A stretch of DNA of 64,000 bases from JBGPTK01 sp963797765. GTDB taxonomy: Bacteria > Acidobacteriota > Terriglobia > Acidiferrales > UBA7541. This document shows, piece by piece, positions 17,275 to 28,100 of this stretch. Made by a program: the position numbers and the translations under genes. Positions within the stretch are counted from its first letter, which is position 1. Every line of letters begins with the position of its first letter. The notes below the pieces were generated by a model. That model was not told the DNA's origin. It searched no databases and saw nothing but the letters and a program-made list of their open reading frames with translations. Location: positions 1,054,001 through 1,118,000 of the forward strand of contig CAWCQU010000003.1 in the NCBI GenBank assembly GCA_963797765.1, read 5' to 3'.

Positions 17275-20200
17275 CTACTGAACTTTCACTTCAATTTTGT
17301 ATTTGTGATCCGATTCAATCTGCAGTTTTTGGCCACCGGGCAAATACTTGGCGAGGACCGCTGGATTCGACCATTCCAAATTCCAGCCATCGGCGATAGC
17401 GATCACGGTACATTCGCCGAGGCCGACACTGGGAAGAGTGAACGTGCCGTCGCTATCGCTCTGATCTCGGCGAAACAGCTGCAAATTGTTTTCGGGATCG
17501 TGCGGGACCAGGACGATCATGGCGCCGGCGACGGGCTTGCCATCGCGCAACGCGATTCCTTCGACTTGGCTAACGCCTTGCGACAGGCGAATCGTCAAGC
17601 GAACATCCTGGCCGCTTGAAATTATGATTGTGCGGCCACTAACTTTTGCGCCGGTTGCCGTTAGGCTTCGCACGGAGTAGCCGGCTTCGCCGAAGACCAA
17701 CAGGTCATATTTGCCCGACTTGGAAGTGGTCTCCATCGAATTCAAATTTTCCATCGACGGAAGCTGCCGCGCCATATCTTTCACCGGTCGAGGAATTGCG
17801 AAGCTGAATTTGAGGCGGCTGCGGAAGACTTTTGAACCTTCCGATTGAACCAGGCCGCCAACCGCTGCGGCGCGCGGGCTACCGGCGAAATAAAGTTCAG
17901 CGCCGTCGGCGGCCTGTAATGTCCTGGCTGACCGCGGACGGATTCTTTCGCACCGGGAAATTGAATGCGCATGTTGACCCGACTCGGCAGGCAAGCCGCT
18001 GACTTCGACGATGTCCGGACTCACACGCGTGACCTGAGTGCGAATAGTCCGCTCTCGAATCCTTCGAAGACCGGCTGCATCACTTGAACCTCGGGAAATT
18101 GGGATGGATCGAATTTCCGGGTTCCGGTGTTGATGAGAACATGAAGATCGGGAACCGGAGACAAGTGATGTCCGCGGTGAATGGTCTCCCGGCTGCAAGA
18201 TGAGAGGCGCGGCGCTGAGCGAATCCGTGGAGTTGGGAAAAAAGTGACTGGATAAATGACATCAAGCGCGGGGTCGAGTGGCGGAGGTTGCGGCGAAACA
18301 GTCAGATTGCCGCGGGAAAATCGACATCAACCCTCCAGAGGAAGGACGAGTTGCCGAAATCGACTGGCATGAATTGCTTGAACCATAACCTGCCCCGAAA
18401 CTGCAACGTAAGTAAGTGCCGGGCGCGAGAAGTGGCTGAAGCGATACCGGCCTTCGTCGTCGGATTGGTGCTGCCTCCTGCATGCGAGTGGATTGCTTTC
18501 CTCCGGCAGTGTCCTGGCGAAAAAGCATCACCTGGGCGTGGCGAAACGGCTCGCCGATCTGATCGGTGATCTGGCCCGAAATAGATGCTTCCGGAGTGAG
18601 AGCGAAACACTAGGTTTTCGGAATCGAGGCCATCGCCCACGACAATCGCGGTGGAAAAGCCTTCATGCTGCTGGTAGAGCTGCTGAACGGCGCCTTTCCG
18701 ACGGGCGAGAGCTGATATTTGCCGGGAAGCACATGTTCAAAAAGGAAGCGGCCGCCGGATTCTGCGTTGACGGTCTGAGGCAATAGCAGGCGGCTTGGCA
18801 GGAACAATGGAAACAATTGCATCGGTCACCGGGCTTTCCGCGACGGGCATCCACAACCGTTCCCGAAATTTTGAAATTCGACTGCGCGGAAGTGGAACGG
18901 AATTAGCTCTTCTGTTGGACGCCCGCGATCATCAGAAGAATGAACAGAACGCAGTAGAATCATCGCTGGCTTTCCCTGCGCGATCAACTCGACATTGATG
19001 GTGGCTTTTTGGTTCGCGGCGAGTGTCAGGCTCTGCGCCTTCAGCAGTAATTTCTGCAAGACTTCGGGATCGGCGTAGTCCAAATCGTCGATGCGGTCGA
19101 AAGCCAGCACTTTGTAATTGCCGGGAGCGATGCCAGCTGAACCCAAAATTGCCGTCGGGACTGGTAAAGAATTCCTTGAGGATCGATTGGGGGAGCGATC
19201 CGGAATCAGCAGAACCGCGCCGGGCGACTTTCTGTCCGTCCGCTACGATCGCGCCATCCAATTGGCGTCGTCATCCCGAATACGATTTCAATCTGCCGCA
19301 GCGGCTCCGTTCGCGACCATCAAATCATCGCGCAGCAAGTCCGTCTGGCCAAACGTGGCGGACTGCACGTACCAGGGGCCACCGGTGTTGATCTCGACCG
19401 ATACGCGCCGGGCTGTACATTCTGGCTGCTAGAGTTTCCTTGCCTGGCGTCCCTCCTGACGGGCATAGATCTGCTGGTTTTCGGAAAATCTTTCCTTCGA
19501 GTATAGAACCACCTGGCGCGGGGAAGAAATTTTCCGGGAAATGCTGATTGGTATCCAGCCGGAAAGTTACTGGGATCCCAATGGAGGGCTCCAGCGCCAA
19601 CTGGACATTGGAAATATTCCGTATTCACGTTCAGGCGCAGGCTGCCGCTGCTGGAATGTCCCGCGGCGTCATGCGAACTAGCGTGGAGCGTATACGGCCC
19701 TGGCGGCAGCAATCCCGATTGAAACGAGCCGGTGCGCGGGTCCACGCGAGCGCCCGTCTGGGAATTCTGAATGGAGTCATTTCCCAGGGAGACAAACACG
19801 CCCGGTCCCTGAAATTCGCCAACAACCGTGCCGCTCACGCGATAGAACGGTTCCCGGGAAAGAGAGAAATCGGCTTGAACGTGTTTCCCGGGAGCGATTC
19901 TTGACCGGCATGGCTGAGCTCAAATCTTGCCCTGCCGGATAAAATGCCACCGCATAACCTTCCGGACCGTGTCCCGATGCGCCCAGGCCAGCGGCGGGAC
20001 ATTGCGGCTGGGCCCCGCCACCAAATAGTAATTGCCTGGGGCTATCTCCGCGAGGCGGAATTCGCCCCCTTCGTCAGTCGAGTCAAATTGACGGTGCTGC
20101 CACTGCTTTCGCCCGTTGAATACGTGCATCGACATGACACCGATGGGGATGTTCTCGATCGGCTGGCCGTCATCGCCGGTTACGCGTCCGAAGATCAATC

Positions 20201-20563
20201 CCTCCGGGTAAAGCTTGAGAATCGCTGGCTGAGTGTTGGGGCCGATTTCGGTTAGGCTCGCGCGTTGAGCGCCGGTGGAGCCCAATTCTTGCTCGCCAAA
20301 AAACCCCGGTTTCCGCGCCGAGAGCATTGTTCTGCCGGGTGAAAGTCCGTCAAAGCGGAATTCGCCGTAGGGCCGGTGAGTTTTGCCAGCATTGTGCCGG
20401 AATAAATCTGCACCAGTGCGCCGCGGATTGGTTCGTTGGTGACGGAATTGACTACTGTGCCGGTTAGGCTGTAGGTAGTGGAATTGCTGGTAGCAAATTG
20501 GCTGGACGGATGCGCCGGCCAGGCTGCGAAGAGGAGCAGGGCGAAAAGGAGGTTGCTCGGCAC
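17275..20563 (-). pseudogene. Carboxypeptidase-regulatory-like repeat protein, heavily frameshifted
   Basis: One long minus-strand gene can be followed from MPSNLLFALLLFAAWPAHPSS at 20563 to TAG at 17275, but only by changing frame at least eight times (for example near 20375, 19990, 19600, 19440, 19280, 18830, 18600 and 18200). The repaired protein would have about 1,090 residues, with a signal peptide and repeated CarboxypepD_reg-like beta-sandwich modules: TYSLTGTVVNSVTNEPIRGA, LKLYPEGLIFGRVTGDDGQPI, YRVSGTVVGEFQGPGV and SQVEGIALRDGKPVAGAMI. Each ends in an APGNYYLVA- or LPPGPYTLHA-type strand. Such proteins are exported surface or periplasmic proteins of unclear role. The density of lesions exceeds the rest of the window, so true decay is more likely here than elsewhere. 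Confidence 0.75.
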
Positions 20564-20724
20564 GTTCGCTACCCTCTTACTGGAATCGTTAAGGTGCCGG
20601 TTAGTTTACACCAGGCCGAGTGAGTTCGAAACTTGAGTTGAGTACATGCTGGAGAGATGAAAGGAGCGGTGGCTTAGGTTGCTTGGGGATATTGGTGCGG
20701 CAATTAAAGGCTTGAGGAAAGGGA

Positions 20725-20800
20725 TGGTGGACGTGGGGGGGCTCGAACCCCCGGCCTCGGCGTTGCGAACGCCGCGCTCTCCCAACTGAGCTACACGCCC
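20725..20800 (-). tRNA. tRNA-Ala (anticodon CGC)
   Basis: A 76-nt cloverleaf on the minus strand. The acceptor GGGCGTG pairs with CACGTCC (one G-T pair). The D arm is GCTC/GAGC. The anticodon stem CGGCG/CGCCG encloses the loop TTCGCAA with anticodon CGC, reading alanine GCG codons. The T arm is GGGGG/CCCCC with TTCGAGC. The discriminator A and the 3' CCA are encoded. Transcription runs away from the divergent aminotransferase gene. Confidence 0.95.
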
Positions 20801-20965
20801 TTATAAGTTGCCAACTCTTCTTGTGAACGGCGCTGCCAGACCCGCCTGGAAGTGGTGCGGCTGCGGAACAGGAAGCGGACCAAGAACGCAAAACATTCTA
20901 GCAGAGAGAGGACGGAGCGCCAATATCGGTGAACGTTTGATGTTCGTGATAACCTTCCCGGCGAA

Positions 20966-22122
20966 ATGTTTGCGGATCGCACCAATTGGAACCTTGAACC
21001 CAATCGACTGAGCCAGGCGCTGGAGCGGCATCGCGCCAGCGGCAAGCCGTTGCTCGACCTGAGCGTTTCGAACCCCACAAAATGCGGATTCGAATATGAA
21101 AATGGGACGATTCTGCGGGCGCTTTCGAATCCGGCTTCCCTTTCCTACCAGCCCGACGCGCGCGGCCTTGAGACCGCACGCCAAGCAGTTGTCAATTATT
21201 ACGGTGAACGGGGTGCTGAAGTTAAGCCGGGGGATATTCTTCTGACGACCAGCACCAGCGAAGCCTATTCGTTCGTATTCCGGACGCTGTGCAATCCGGG
21301 GGACGAGTTGCTGATTCCGGCGCCCAGCTATCCCCTGTTCGATTATCTGGCGGATATTCAGGATGTGAAATTGGTCCGCTATCCGTTGGTCTATGATTAT
21401 GGGTGGCAGATTGATTTTCACGCGCTGGAACGCGCGATTACGCCGCGAACGCGGGGAGCGATTGTAGTTCATCCGAATAATCCGACTGGGCATTTCACCA
21501 AGGAAACAGAGGCCGCGCGATTGAATGAGATTTGTCGCACGCGGGATATGGCCATCATTGCGGATGAGGTGTTTCTGGATTTTTTGTTTGAGGAGCCGCA
21601 GCCGGCGAGCTTCGCAGCAAATAGGGAAGCGCTGACATTTACGATGAGCGGACTATCGAAAATCGCGGGACTGCCGCAGATGAAATTGGCGTGGGTGGTG
21701 ACCAGCGGGCCTGAGCCGCTGAAGCGAGAGGCACTGGCCCGGCTGGAAGTGATCGCCGATACTTATCCTTTCGATGAATGCTCCCGTGCAACACGCGGCC
21801 CCAACATTTTTGAAGCTGCGGCATGGATTCCAGAGGCAATTAATGGCGCGGGTGCGGTCGAATTTGGCGGCGCTCGATAAGAAGTTGGCAGAGCAGAAAT
21901 TTTGCAGCCGGTTGAAAGTGGAAGGGGGATGGTATGCAGTTCTGCGTGTGCCCGCGACCGGCCCGGACGAAAATCTGGCAATCGAGCTTCTTGAGACGAA
22001 GGATGTTTACGTGCATCCCGGGCATTTCTACGAGTTCCCTTCCGAGGGATATTTGATCTCAGCCTGATCACGCCGGAAAGGAATTTTTGGAAGGAATCGC
22101 GCGGCTGCTGGCGTCGTTTTAA
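20966..22122 (+). pseudogene. PLP-dependent class I/II aminotransferase, three frameshifts
   Basis: Fold type I aminotransferase, about 385 residues once repaired. The first 267 residues are continuous: PSYPLFDYLADI, VVHPNNPTGHF, IIADEVFLDF and the PLP-lysine site TMSGLSKIAGLPQMKLAW. An extra base near 21767 then shifts to the frame reading SMNAPVQHAAPTFLKLRHG. Two apparent one-base losses near 22059 and 22080 are needed to reach SLITPE and EFLEGIARLLASF, ending at TAA 22120-22122. The correct C-terminal sequence survives in three frames, so the damage is recent or an artefact. No strong ribosome site. The amino-acid substrate is not evident. Confidence 0.82.
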
Positions 22123-22317
22123 CGGAGCTAGTCCTGACATAACTCTCATCTGCCTGACCAGATTCCACAAGCCCGTCACATCGCATGAATTGCGGCCAGT
22201 TGGGCCGTACTGAACCGCATGGCTCAGGGAGAATTTCGTAACTTCTACAGAATGAACTGTATCGAACCCTTCAGAGATCGATTGTACGATTTCCCCGGTA
22301 ACGTGGAGGTCCAAGGA

Positions 22318-22572
22318 ATGAGTACTGTAGATCGAATCATCGCCACCTTCCTGCTGGCGACCGGCGGGTTGGCAGCATTGGTGAGCACGGGCTGCGCTGC
22401 CCGTGTGCGCTATTACGACGACTATCATCATGATTATCATCATTGGAACCACGATGAAGACGTGCAGTACCGGATCTATTTGAACGAGCGGCACGAGAAT
22501 TACCGCGGCTTCGGGACGCTCGATCGCGATCAACAAACCAATTATTGGAAGTGGCGGCACGATCACTCGTAG
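22318..22572 (+). CDS. Small lipoprotein, Tyr/His-rich
   Basis: An 84-residue protein from ATG 22318, set by GGAGG 8 bases upstream; the longer frame from 22219 lacks one. It has a lipoprotein signal (TFLLATGGLAALVSTGC, lipidated Cys), then a short His/Tyr-rich part (RYYDDYHHDYHHWNHDED) and a conserved-looking end (YLNERHENYRGFGTLDRDQQ, then YWKWRHDHS). I believe small proteins of this pattern recur in Acidobacteriota, but no function is known to me. The His cluster could bind metal. It stands alone. Confidence 0.72.
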   Translation: MSTVDRIIATFLLATGGLAALVSTGCAARVRYYDDYHHDYHHWNHDEDVQYRIYLNERHENYRGFGTLDRDQQTNYWKWRHDHS

Positions 22573-22587
22573 ACCGGCCATCGCTGA

Positions 22588-22779
22588 TTCTCGTTTGATC
22601 CATCGAACGGCGCCTTCGAACGCGTTACTCTGATCGGCGGGCGAGAGATCGAGCTCGATCTGACCGGCGGGAAGATTACCCACTCGGATTTGCACCTCCC
22701 TTCATCTTTCAGTAGACTCATTAATTCTTTATGGTTCGTCGAACTCCATCGGGGCTTCTGCGTCTGCGCGGCGCAGTAG
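22588..22779 (+). other. Startless open frame upstream of DAHP synthase
   Basis: A 63-codon frame from after TGA 22585-22587 to TAG 22777-22779 reads FERVTLIGGREIELDLTGGK, then ITHSDLHLPSSF and NSLWFVELHRGFCVCAAQ. Its composition looks protein-like, but there is no ATG, GTG or TTG early in it and no ribosome site. It may be a fragment of an old gene. Confidence 0.3.
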
Positions 22780-22816
22780 CGGAGACCCGGCCATTGGGTA
22801 TTACTGGGAGCTGGAA

Positions 22817-23845
22817 ATGCTTGTTGTGATGCAAGCCCATGCAACGGAAAAAGAGGTGCAGAACGTCTGCGAGCGAATCGAATCGCTTGGCTTTAAGGCG
22901 ATTCCGATTCCAGGGGCGACGCGAACCGCGGTTTGCATCACGGGAAATAATGGCGCGGTGGATATCGGATCGCTGGAAGCCATGCCGGGTGTGGTGGAGT
23001 GCATTCCGGTCAGCAAGCCTTACAAATTGGTGAGCCGCGACGTTAAGGCTGAGAATTCCGTGATCCGCGTGCCGACTCCGCTGGGAGACGTGGAGTTCGG
23101 AGGCGCGGCGATTGCCGTGATCGCGGGACCGTGCGCCGTGGAAACGAGGGAGCAGATTTTCGCGATAGCCAAATGCGTAAAAGAGGCCGGGGCGCGCCTT
23201 TTTCGAGCGGGCGCTTACAAGCCGCGGACGTCGCCCTACAGTTTTCAAGGACTGGGAGAGCCGGGTTTGAAATTGCTGGCCGAAGTGCGCGATCGATTTG
23301 GCCTGGGGATCGTGACCGAGGCGATCGACAATGAGAGCATCGACCTGGTGGAAGAACATGCGGACGTGATCCAGATCGGCGCTCGGAACATGCAGAATTT
23401 TTCGCTGTTGAAGCGCGCGGGACGGGCGCGCAAGCCGGTGCTGCTGAAGCGCGGAATGTCCGCCACGCTGGACGAATTCTTGATGGCGGCGGAATACATC
23501 ATGGCCGAAGGAAATTACAACGTGATCCTGTGCGAGCGCGGCGTGCGCACGTTTGCCGACCATACGCGAAACACACTCGATTTGGCCGTGATTCCCGCGG
23601 TGCAAAAACGCAGCCACCTGCCGATCCTGGCGGATCCGAGCCACGGCACTGGGAGGCGCAATAAAGTGCTGCCGCTGGCGCGAGCGGCGGTGGCGGTTGG
23701 CGCGGACGGGCTGATCGTGGAAGTACACTGCGATCCGGACCGCGCGCTTTCCGACGGAATGCAGTCCATTGTTCCGGAAGAGTTTGAACAATTGATGCGG
23801 GAAGCACGGCAAATCGCTGGCGTGCTGGACCGTTCGATCAACTGA
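22817..23845 (+). CDS. aroF: 3-deoxy-7-phosphoheptulonate synthase (DAHP synthase, type I beta)
   Basis: First step of the shikimate pathway: phosphoenolpyruvate plus erythrose 4-phosphate to DAHP. The 342-residue protein has the ferredoxin-like/ACT-type N-terminal regulatory domain (about 1-70) and a TIM-barrel catalytic domain. Visible sites are VIAGPCAVE, RAGAYKPRTSPYSFQG, PVLLKRGMSATLDE and the metal-site DPSHGTGRR. The N-terminal domain is of the kind that gives feedback inhibition by aromatic amino acids or prephenate. GGGAG lies about 7 bases before ATG. It supplies AroB (9319) and menaquinone synthesis. Confidence 0.95.
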   Translation: MLVVMQAHATEKEVQNVCERIESLGFKAIPIPGATRTAVCITGNNGAVDIGSLEAMPGVVECIPVSKPYKLVSRDVKAENSVIRVPTPLGDVEFGGAAIAVIAGPCAVETREQIFAIAKCVKEAGARLFRAGAYKPRTSPYSFQGLGEPGLKLLAEVRDRFGLGIVTEAIDNESIDLVEEHADVIQIGARNMQNFSLLKRAGRARKPVLLKRGMSATLDEFLMAAEYIMAEGNYNVILCERGVRTFADHTRNTLDLAVIPAVQKRSHLPILADPSHGTGRRNKVLPLARAAVAVGADGLIVEVHCDPDRALSDGMQSIVPEEFEQLMREARQIAGVLDRSIN

Positions 23846-23922
23846 ACCAAGGTCATTTTAAAAGCTTCGAGCACTGTGCGAGAAACTCCTTCCACTTCCT
23901 TCCCGGCGCCGGCGCCGTCCGT

Positions 23923-25077
23923 ATGAAGCGCGGCTGGAATCACCGGCTGATTTTTCTGGTACTCCTGCTTAGCGCGCTAGCCGTGCGCGAAGTCTTGCTG
24001 GAACGTGGGCCGACATTTCTGAGGCCCGACCTTCATTTGTTTGCGTACGTGGGAAACACGGCGGACGGAACCGTCAGCGCGATCGACTTGGTAAAACTGG
24101 CGACCGTAGCCACAATCCCGGTGGGACCGGCGCCGAGCGGATTGCGGGCGCATCCGAAACGCGAAGAAATCTGGGGAGTGAGTTCGGAAGGCGGTTACGC
24201 GTGGGTTCTTGACGCGCGGCACGGCCAGATCCTGAGCCGGATTCCTGTCGGAGCGGGACCCTTCGCGGTGGAATTTTCCGCCGACGGGCGGCGCGCGTTT
24301 GTAGCGGCTTCAGGCGCTGGCTTTGTTACAGCCATCGATTGCGAGTCCAAGAAAATCCTGGGGCGAGGCCGTGCCGGGCGACGTCCGTGGATCGCTCGCG
24401 TGACGCCGAACGGCAAACTTTTGGTGGTTTCGAATCGGGAGGATGCCACGATCTCGCTTCTCGACGCCGCGACCCTGGCCTCCCAGGGGACGATTCCCGT
24501 GGCGCAGCACCCGGAGCAAATCGCCATCCTGCCAGACAGCTCGAAGGCGTTCATTTCATCGGGCAGCAGCAACATGATTTCCGTGGTGAATTTGCAGAAT
24601 CACACATTGCTGGCGAATATCGATCTGGGCGGCGGGCCGAGTGGATTGATTTTGAAACCGGATGGCGGCGAATTGTACGTTCCGTCGCCGGATGTTCATG
24701 GCCTGGTAATCTTGAATACTCAGACGAATGAAGTGGCGGAATTTCTTTTGCTGGGACTGGCGCCGTCTCAGGGTGTGCTGACGGCCGATGCGGCAATGCT
24801 CTACGCTACCGATTCCGCGGCGGGCCGGGTGATCGCTGTTAATATTTTCAACCGGCAGGTGATCACGACGGTTTCCGTGGGACAAAATCCCGGTGCAATT
24901 GCACTGACGCCGGATGAGGACATCGTTCTGGTGGTTGATCAGGATTCGAATGATCTGGCGGTTTTGCGCACGCGATCGATTCTGCAGCAAGCGGGTGCGA
25001 CCGCTCCTCCCTCGAGTTTGATTACATTGATTCCAGTGGGGCGCAGGCCACGGGACTTGGCGATTAAGGGTTTCTAG
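23923..25077 (+). CDS. YVTN-type beta-propeller protein, membrane-anchored
   Basis: A 384-residue protein with an N-terminal membrane anchor (HRLIFLVLLLSALAV) and then about seven 40-residue blades. Each blade follows the pattern GTVSAIDLVKL..TIPVG..P.GL..HP: for example GPAPSGLRAHPK, GAGPFAVEFSADGRRAFVA, AQHPEQIAILPDSSKAFIS, GGGPSGLILKPDGGELYV and GQNPGAIALTPDEDIVLVV. This is a YncE/YVTN-like propeller on the outer face of the membrane. Such proteins are often binding scaffolds; no catalytic signature is visible. A hairpin with a T-rich tail follows the stop. Confidence 0.88.
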   Translation: MKRGWNHRLIFLVLLLSALAVREVLLERGPTFLRPDLHLFAYVGNTADGTVSAIDLVKLATVATIPVGPAPSGLRAHPKREEIWGVSSEGGYAWVLDARHGQILSRIPVGAGPFAVEFSADGRRAFVAASGAGFVTAIDCESKKILGRGRAGRRPWIARVTPNGKLLVVSNREDATISLLDAATLASQGTIPVAQHPEQIAILPDSSKAFISSGSSNMISVVNLQNHTLLANIDLGGGPSGLILKPDGGELYVPSPDVHGLVILNTQTNEVAEFLLLGLAPSQGVLTADAAMLYATDSAAGRVIAVNIFNRQVITTVSVGQNPGAIALTPDEDIVLVVDQDSNDLAVLRTRSILQQAGATAPPSSLITLIPVGRRPRDLAIKGF

Positions 25078-25089
25078 ATTTAAAACTCC

Positions 25090-25124
25090 GGGCTCCCCCA
25101 TTGGGAAGCTCTCTCTTCTTTTTA
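25090..25124 (+). terminator. Candidate terminator after beta-propeller gene
   Basis: Arms GGGCTCCCC (25090-25098) and GGGAAGCTC (25103-25111) pair with one mismatch and one G-T pair around a 4-base loop. They are followed by TCTCTTCTTTTT. It lies between convergent genes. Confidence 0.5.
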
Positions 25125-25136
25125 CACCGTGCAGTT

Positions 25137-28100
25137 TTATTGAATCGTGAGAGTCAACGAGACGCTGCGGTTGCCGCCTTGAGATGTTCCGTTGACGACA
25201 ATCGTGAAGGTGCCTCGCGGAGGACCGGCGCTGGCGGTGTTTGAGCTGCCGCCTCCTCCACCACAACCGGAGATCAATAGCAGAACGAGCAACGCAGCCG
25301 CGGGAGCGGAAATGCCGAGAATCAATCGCCGTTTTTCCGGCAGCACAACTAGCGAGAAGAAAGACGCAAACAAAGCGAGCAGCAGCCAGCCGGCTGGATA
25401 GAATGGCCAGGGATGTTTTTCCAATGGAATCGCCGGTTGCGCGGCGGAAGTGCCGATATTCAGCGTGAAGGGGACCGCGGAGTTACCCGTCACGTTAATA
25501 GAGGCAGGCGCGGCCGCGCAGGATGCTGACGGCGGAGCGCCGGAGCAAGACAAGACGACTGGTCCGGTGAAGCCACTGATCGGATTGACCTGAAGATTGA
25601 AAGCCGCGGCTTGGCCGGCGACCACCGTCGCAGTGGTTGCGGATCCATTCGCTACACCCAGCGCGAAATCAATTGCAGACCCGCCGAGCGGAACGGTCTG
25701 CTGATTGTTCGCAGGCAGCATATTCGTCTCGGTGACGATCAACATGCCATTACGAGTGCCCGGCGCTTTGGGGGCAAATGTGATCATCAGGTTGCACGAT
25801 GTTCCGGGTGAAACGCTGCCGGCGCAATTATCGTTTTCAGAAAAATCTGAAGCGTTCGAACCGCTGATCGCGACCTGAAAGGCGAGGGCGCCGCCACCCG
25901 TATTTTTTACCGTTACGGGAGTGGCAGCGCTGGAAGTGCCCACGAGTTGCGGGGGAACGGTGACTGCGGGAGGCGAAATGCTCACCACGGATGGAAGTCC
26001 GCTGCCCGAAAGGTTCACTACCTGCGTGCTGCCTACGGCGTTCCCCGAATTATCGGTGAATATCACTTGGGCGGTTTCCGATCCGGACGCGGAGGGATGG
26101 AAGGCCACCGTGACGTTGCAGTTGGCGTTTGGAGCGAGCGTGCTGCTTGTTCCCAAAGCACAAGAGGGATTCGACCCGGTGGCAAGGCTGTAATCGGAAT
26201 TTCCAGATATTTGAATGCCCGAAATATTCAAGGTCTGGCTGCCGGTGTTGGTCAATGTGATCGTGGTTTGCAACGTGGTGGTGCCTACGGGTAGCGCGCC
26301 AAAATCGTGGCTGACAGGGAAAACGCTGGCGATGGGGGCAGGAAGCGTGCCAGTTCCCGCCAGAAATACTGTCTGCAAGCTTCCGGGAGTATTTGCGGAA
26401 TTGTCGGTGAAATCGAGTTCGGCGTTGCGTGCGCCGCCCGCCACGGGTTTGAAGTTGAGACTCACATTGCAAGATGCCCCGGCGGGCAAACTTCCGGGAG
26501 CGATCGAGCAGGTATTGCCAGTGGGAACGAAATCGCTCGCGTCGGCGCCAGCCACAATGATTCCCGAGAAGGTGAGTGCGATATTGCCGCTATTCGTGAA
26601 CGTGACGGACTGCGCGTTGCCGGATGCGCCCAACGGGATGCTGCCAAAATCGAGGCTTGCCGGTGAAATTTGCGCAAGGGGAGCGGAGCCGCTGCCGAGA
26701 AGTGAAAGCGATTGAGGGCTGCCAGCAAGATCGTCGTTGATATTGATCGCGGCGGTTTCGAGAGAACCCAGCGACGGAGTGAATGAGACGGTGAGAGTAC
26801 ATTGCTTTCCCGGAGACAACTGAAAGACGCCGACAGGGCAAGCGCTGCCGGAGGAGAGCACCGCGAAATCCGCGGCATTCGCGCCGGTGATTGTGATGCT
26901 AAAAACATTTAAGGCTGCCGTGCCGCTATTGATCAGCGCTACATTCTGCGGATTGCCGGAGGAACCCACGGGAACCAGTCCAAAATTTAAATTCACGGCG
27001 CTGAAACTTACGATCGCAGTCGGAGGCAGATTTTCCACAATCTTGGTGAGGAAAGCGTCATTCAGCCCCGTAGCAGTGCCGCAATTCGAGCAATTCAACT
27101 GAATGCCATTCGAGGGATGCGCCGCCAGCGGATAATCCGAGGAATGCGCGGCGCCAGCGATGTAGATCGCGCCAGAGGCGGCCGCTGCGAGGGAGTGCGG
27201 CTCATCCAAATCGGTGCCGGCAAGTAGCGTGGAATATATCAGCGAGGCGGCGCCCGGCAGGGTGACATCAAATTTTGAAAGGAAGACATCACTGAGGCCG
27301 CTGAACGATTGCAACGAGCCGGACACGGGGAAATCATGAGAGGCCGTTTTGCCCGCGACATAGACCGCCGAAGGGGCCAGTGCCGCAATCGCTGTGCCAG
27401 AGTCGTCCTTTGCGCCACCGAGATACGTGGAATAGCTGAGCAGAAGCGTCCCACCCGATCCCGGAGAAAGAACGCTGAGAAATGCGTCGTTGCCACCCGC
27501 CGCCTTTGTACCTAAGGCAGCTACAGTTCCGTTAGTTGGAAAATTTGAAGAGCGGGTAAATCCTGTGAGGTAGGCGCTGGGAGGATTCGCCGAGTCCACG
27601 GCGATTGCAATCCCTTGATCGACATCTGAACCGCCGAGAAGCGACGCATAAAGCAGATCGCCCGCGCCCGCGCCGGCGGGGTTCAGCTTCATGACAAATG
27701 CATCCGAATTGCCGCCGCCGTACGCCGCTTGCGTTGGATTGACTGCGGGAAAGCTGGACTTGGCGGGCAAGGATGTTGAACCAGCGATGTAGGCAATGCC
27801 CGCGGAATCAACCGCAATTCCGGAAGAGACGACAGTAGCGTTGATGCCGAAATAGGTGAGGTATAGAGGCAGGCCGGTTGGATCGTATTCCGCCAGGATG
27901 CCGTCGGTGGCTCCGCCCCCGTAGGTTGGCTCGAATGCGCCGGCTGTTACCGGAAGCTGATCCGAAGTGGTGTCGGTGGTGACGTAGACATCTCCTGCAC
28001 TGTCGAGCGCAATTCCACCCGCCAGTTGGGTCATGACCGCACCATCGCCGCCGTCGAGATAGGTAGCGAAGACGAGGCCATTGCCGGAAGGATTCAGTTC

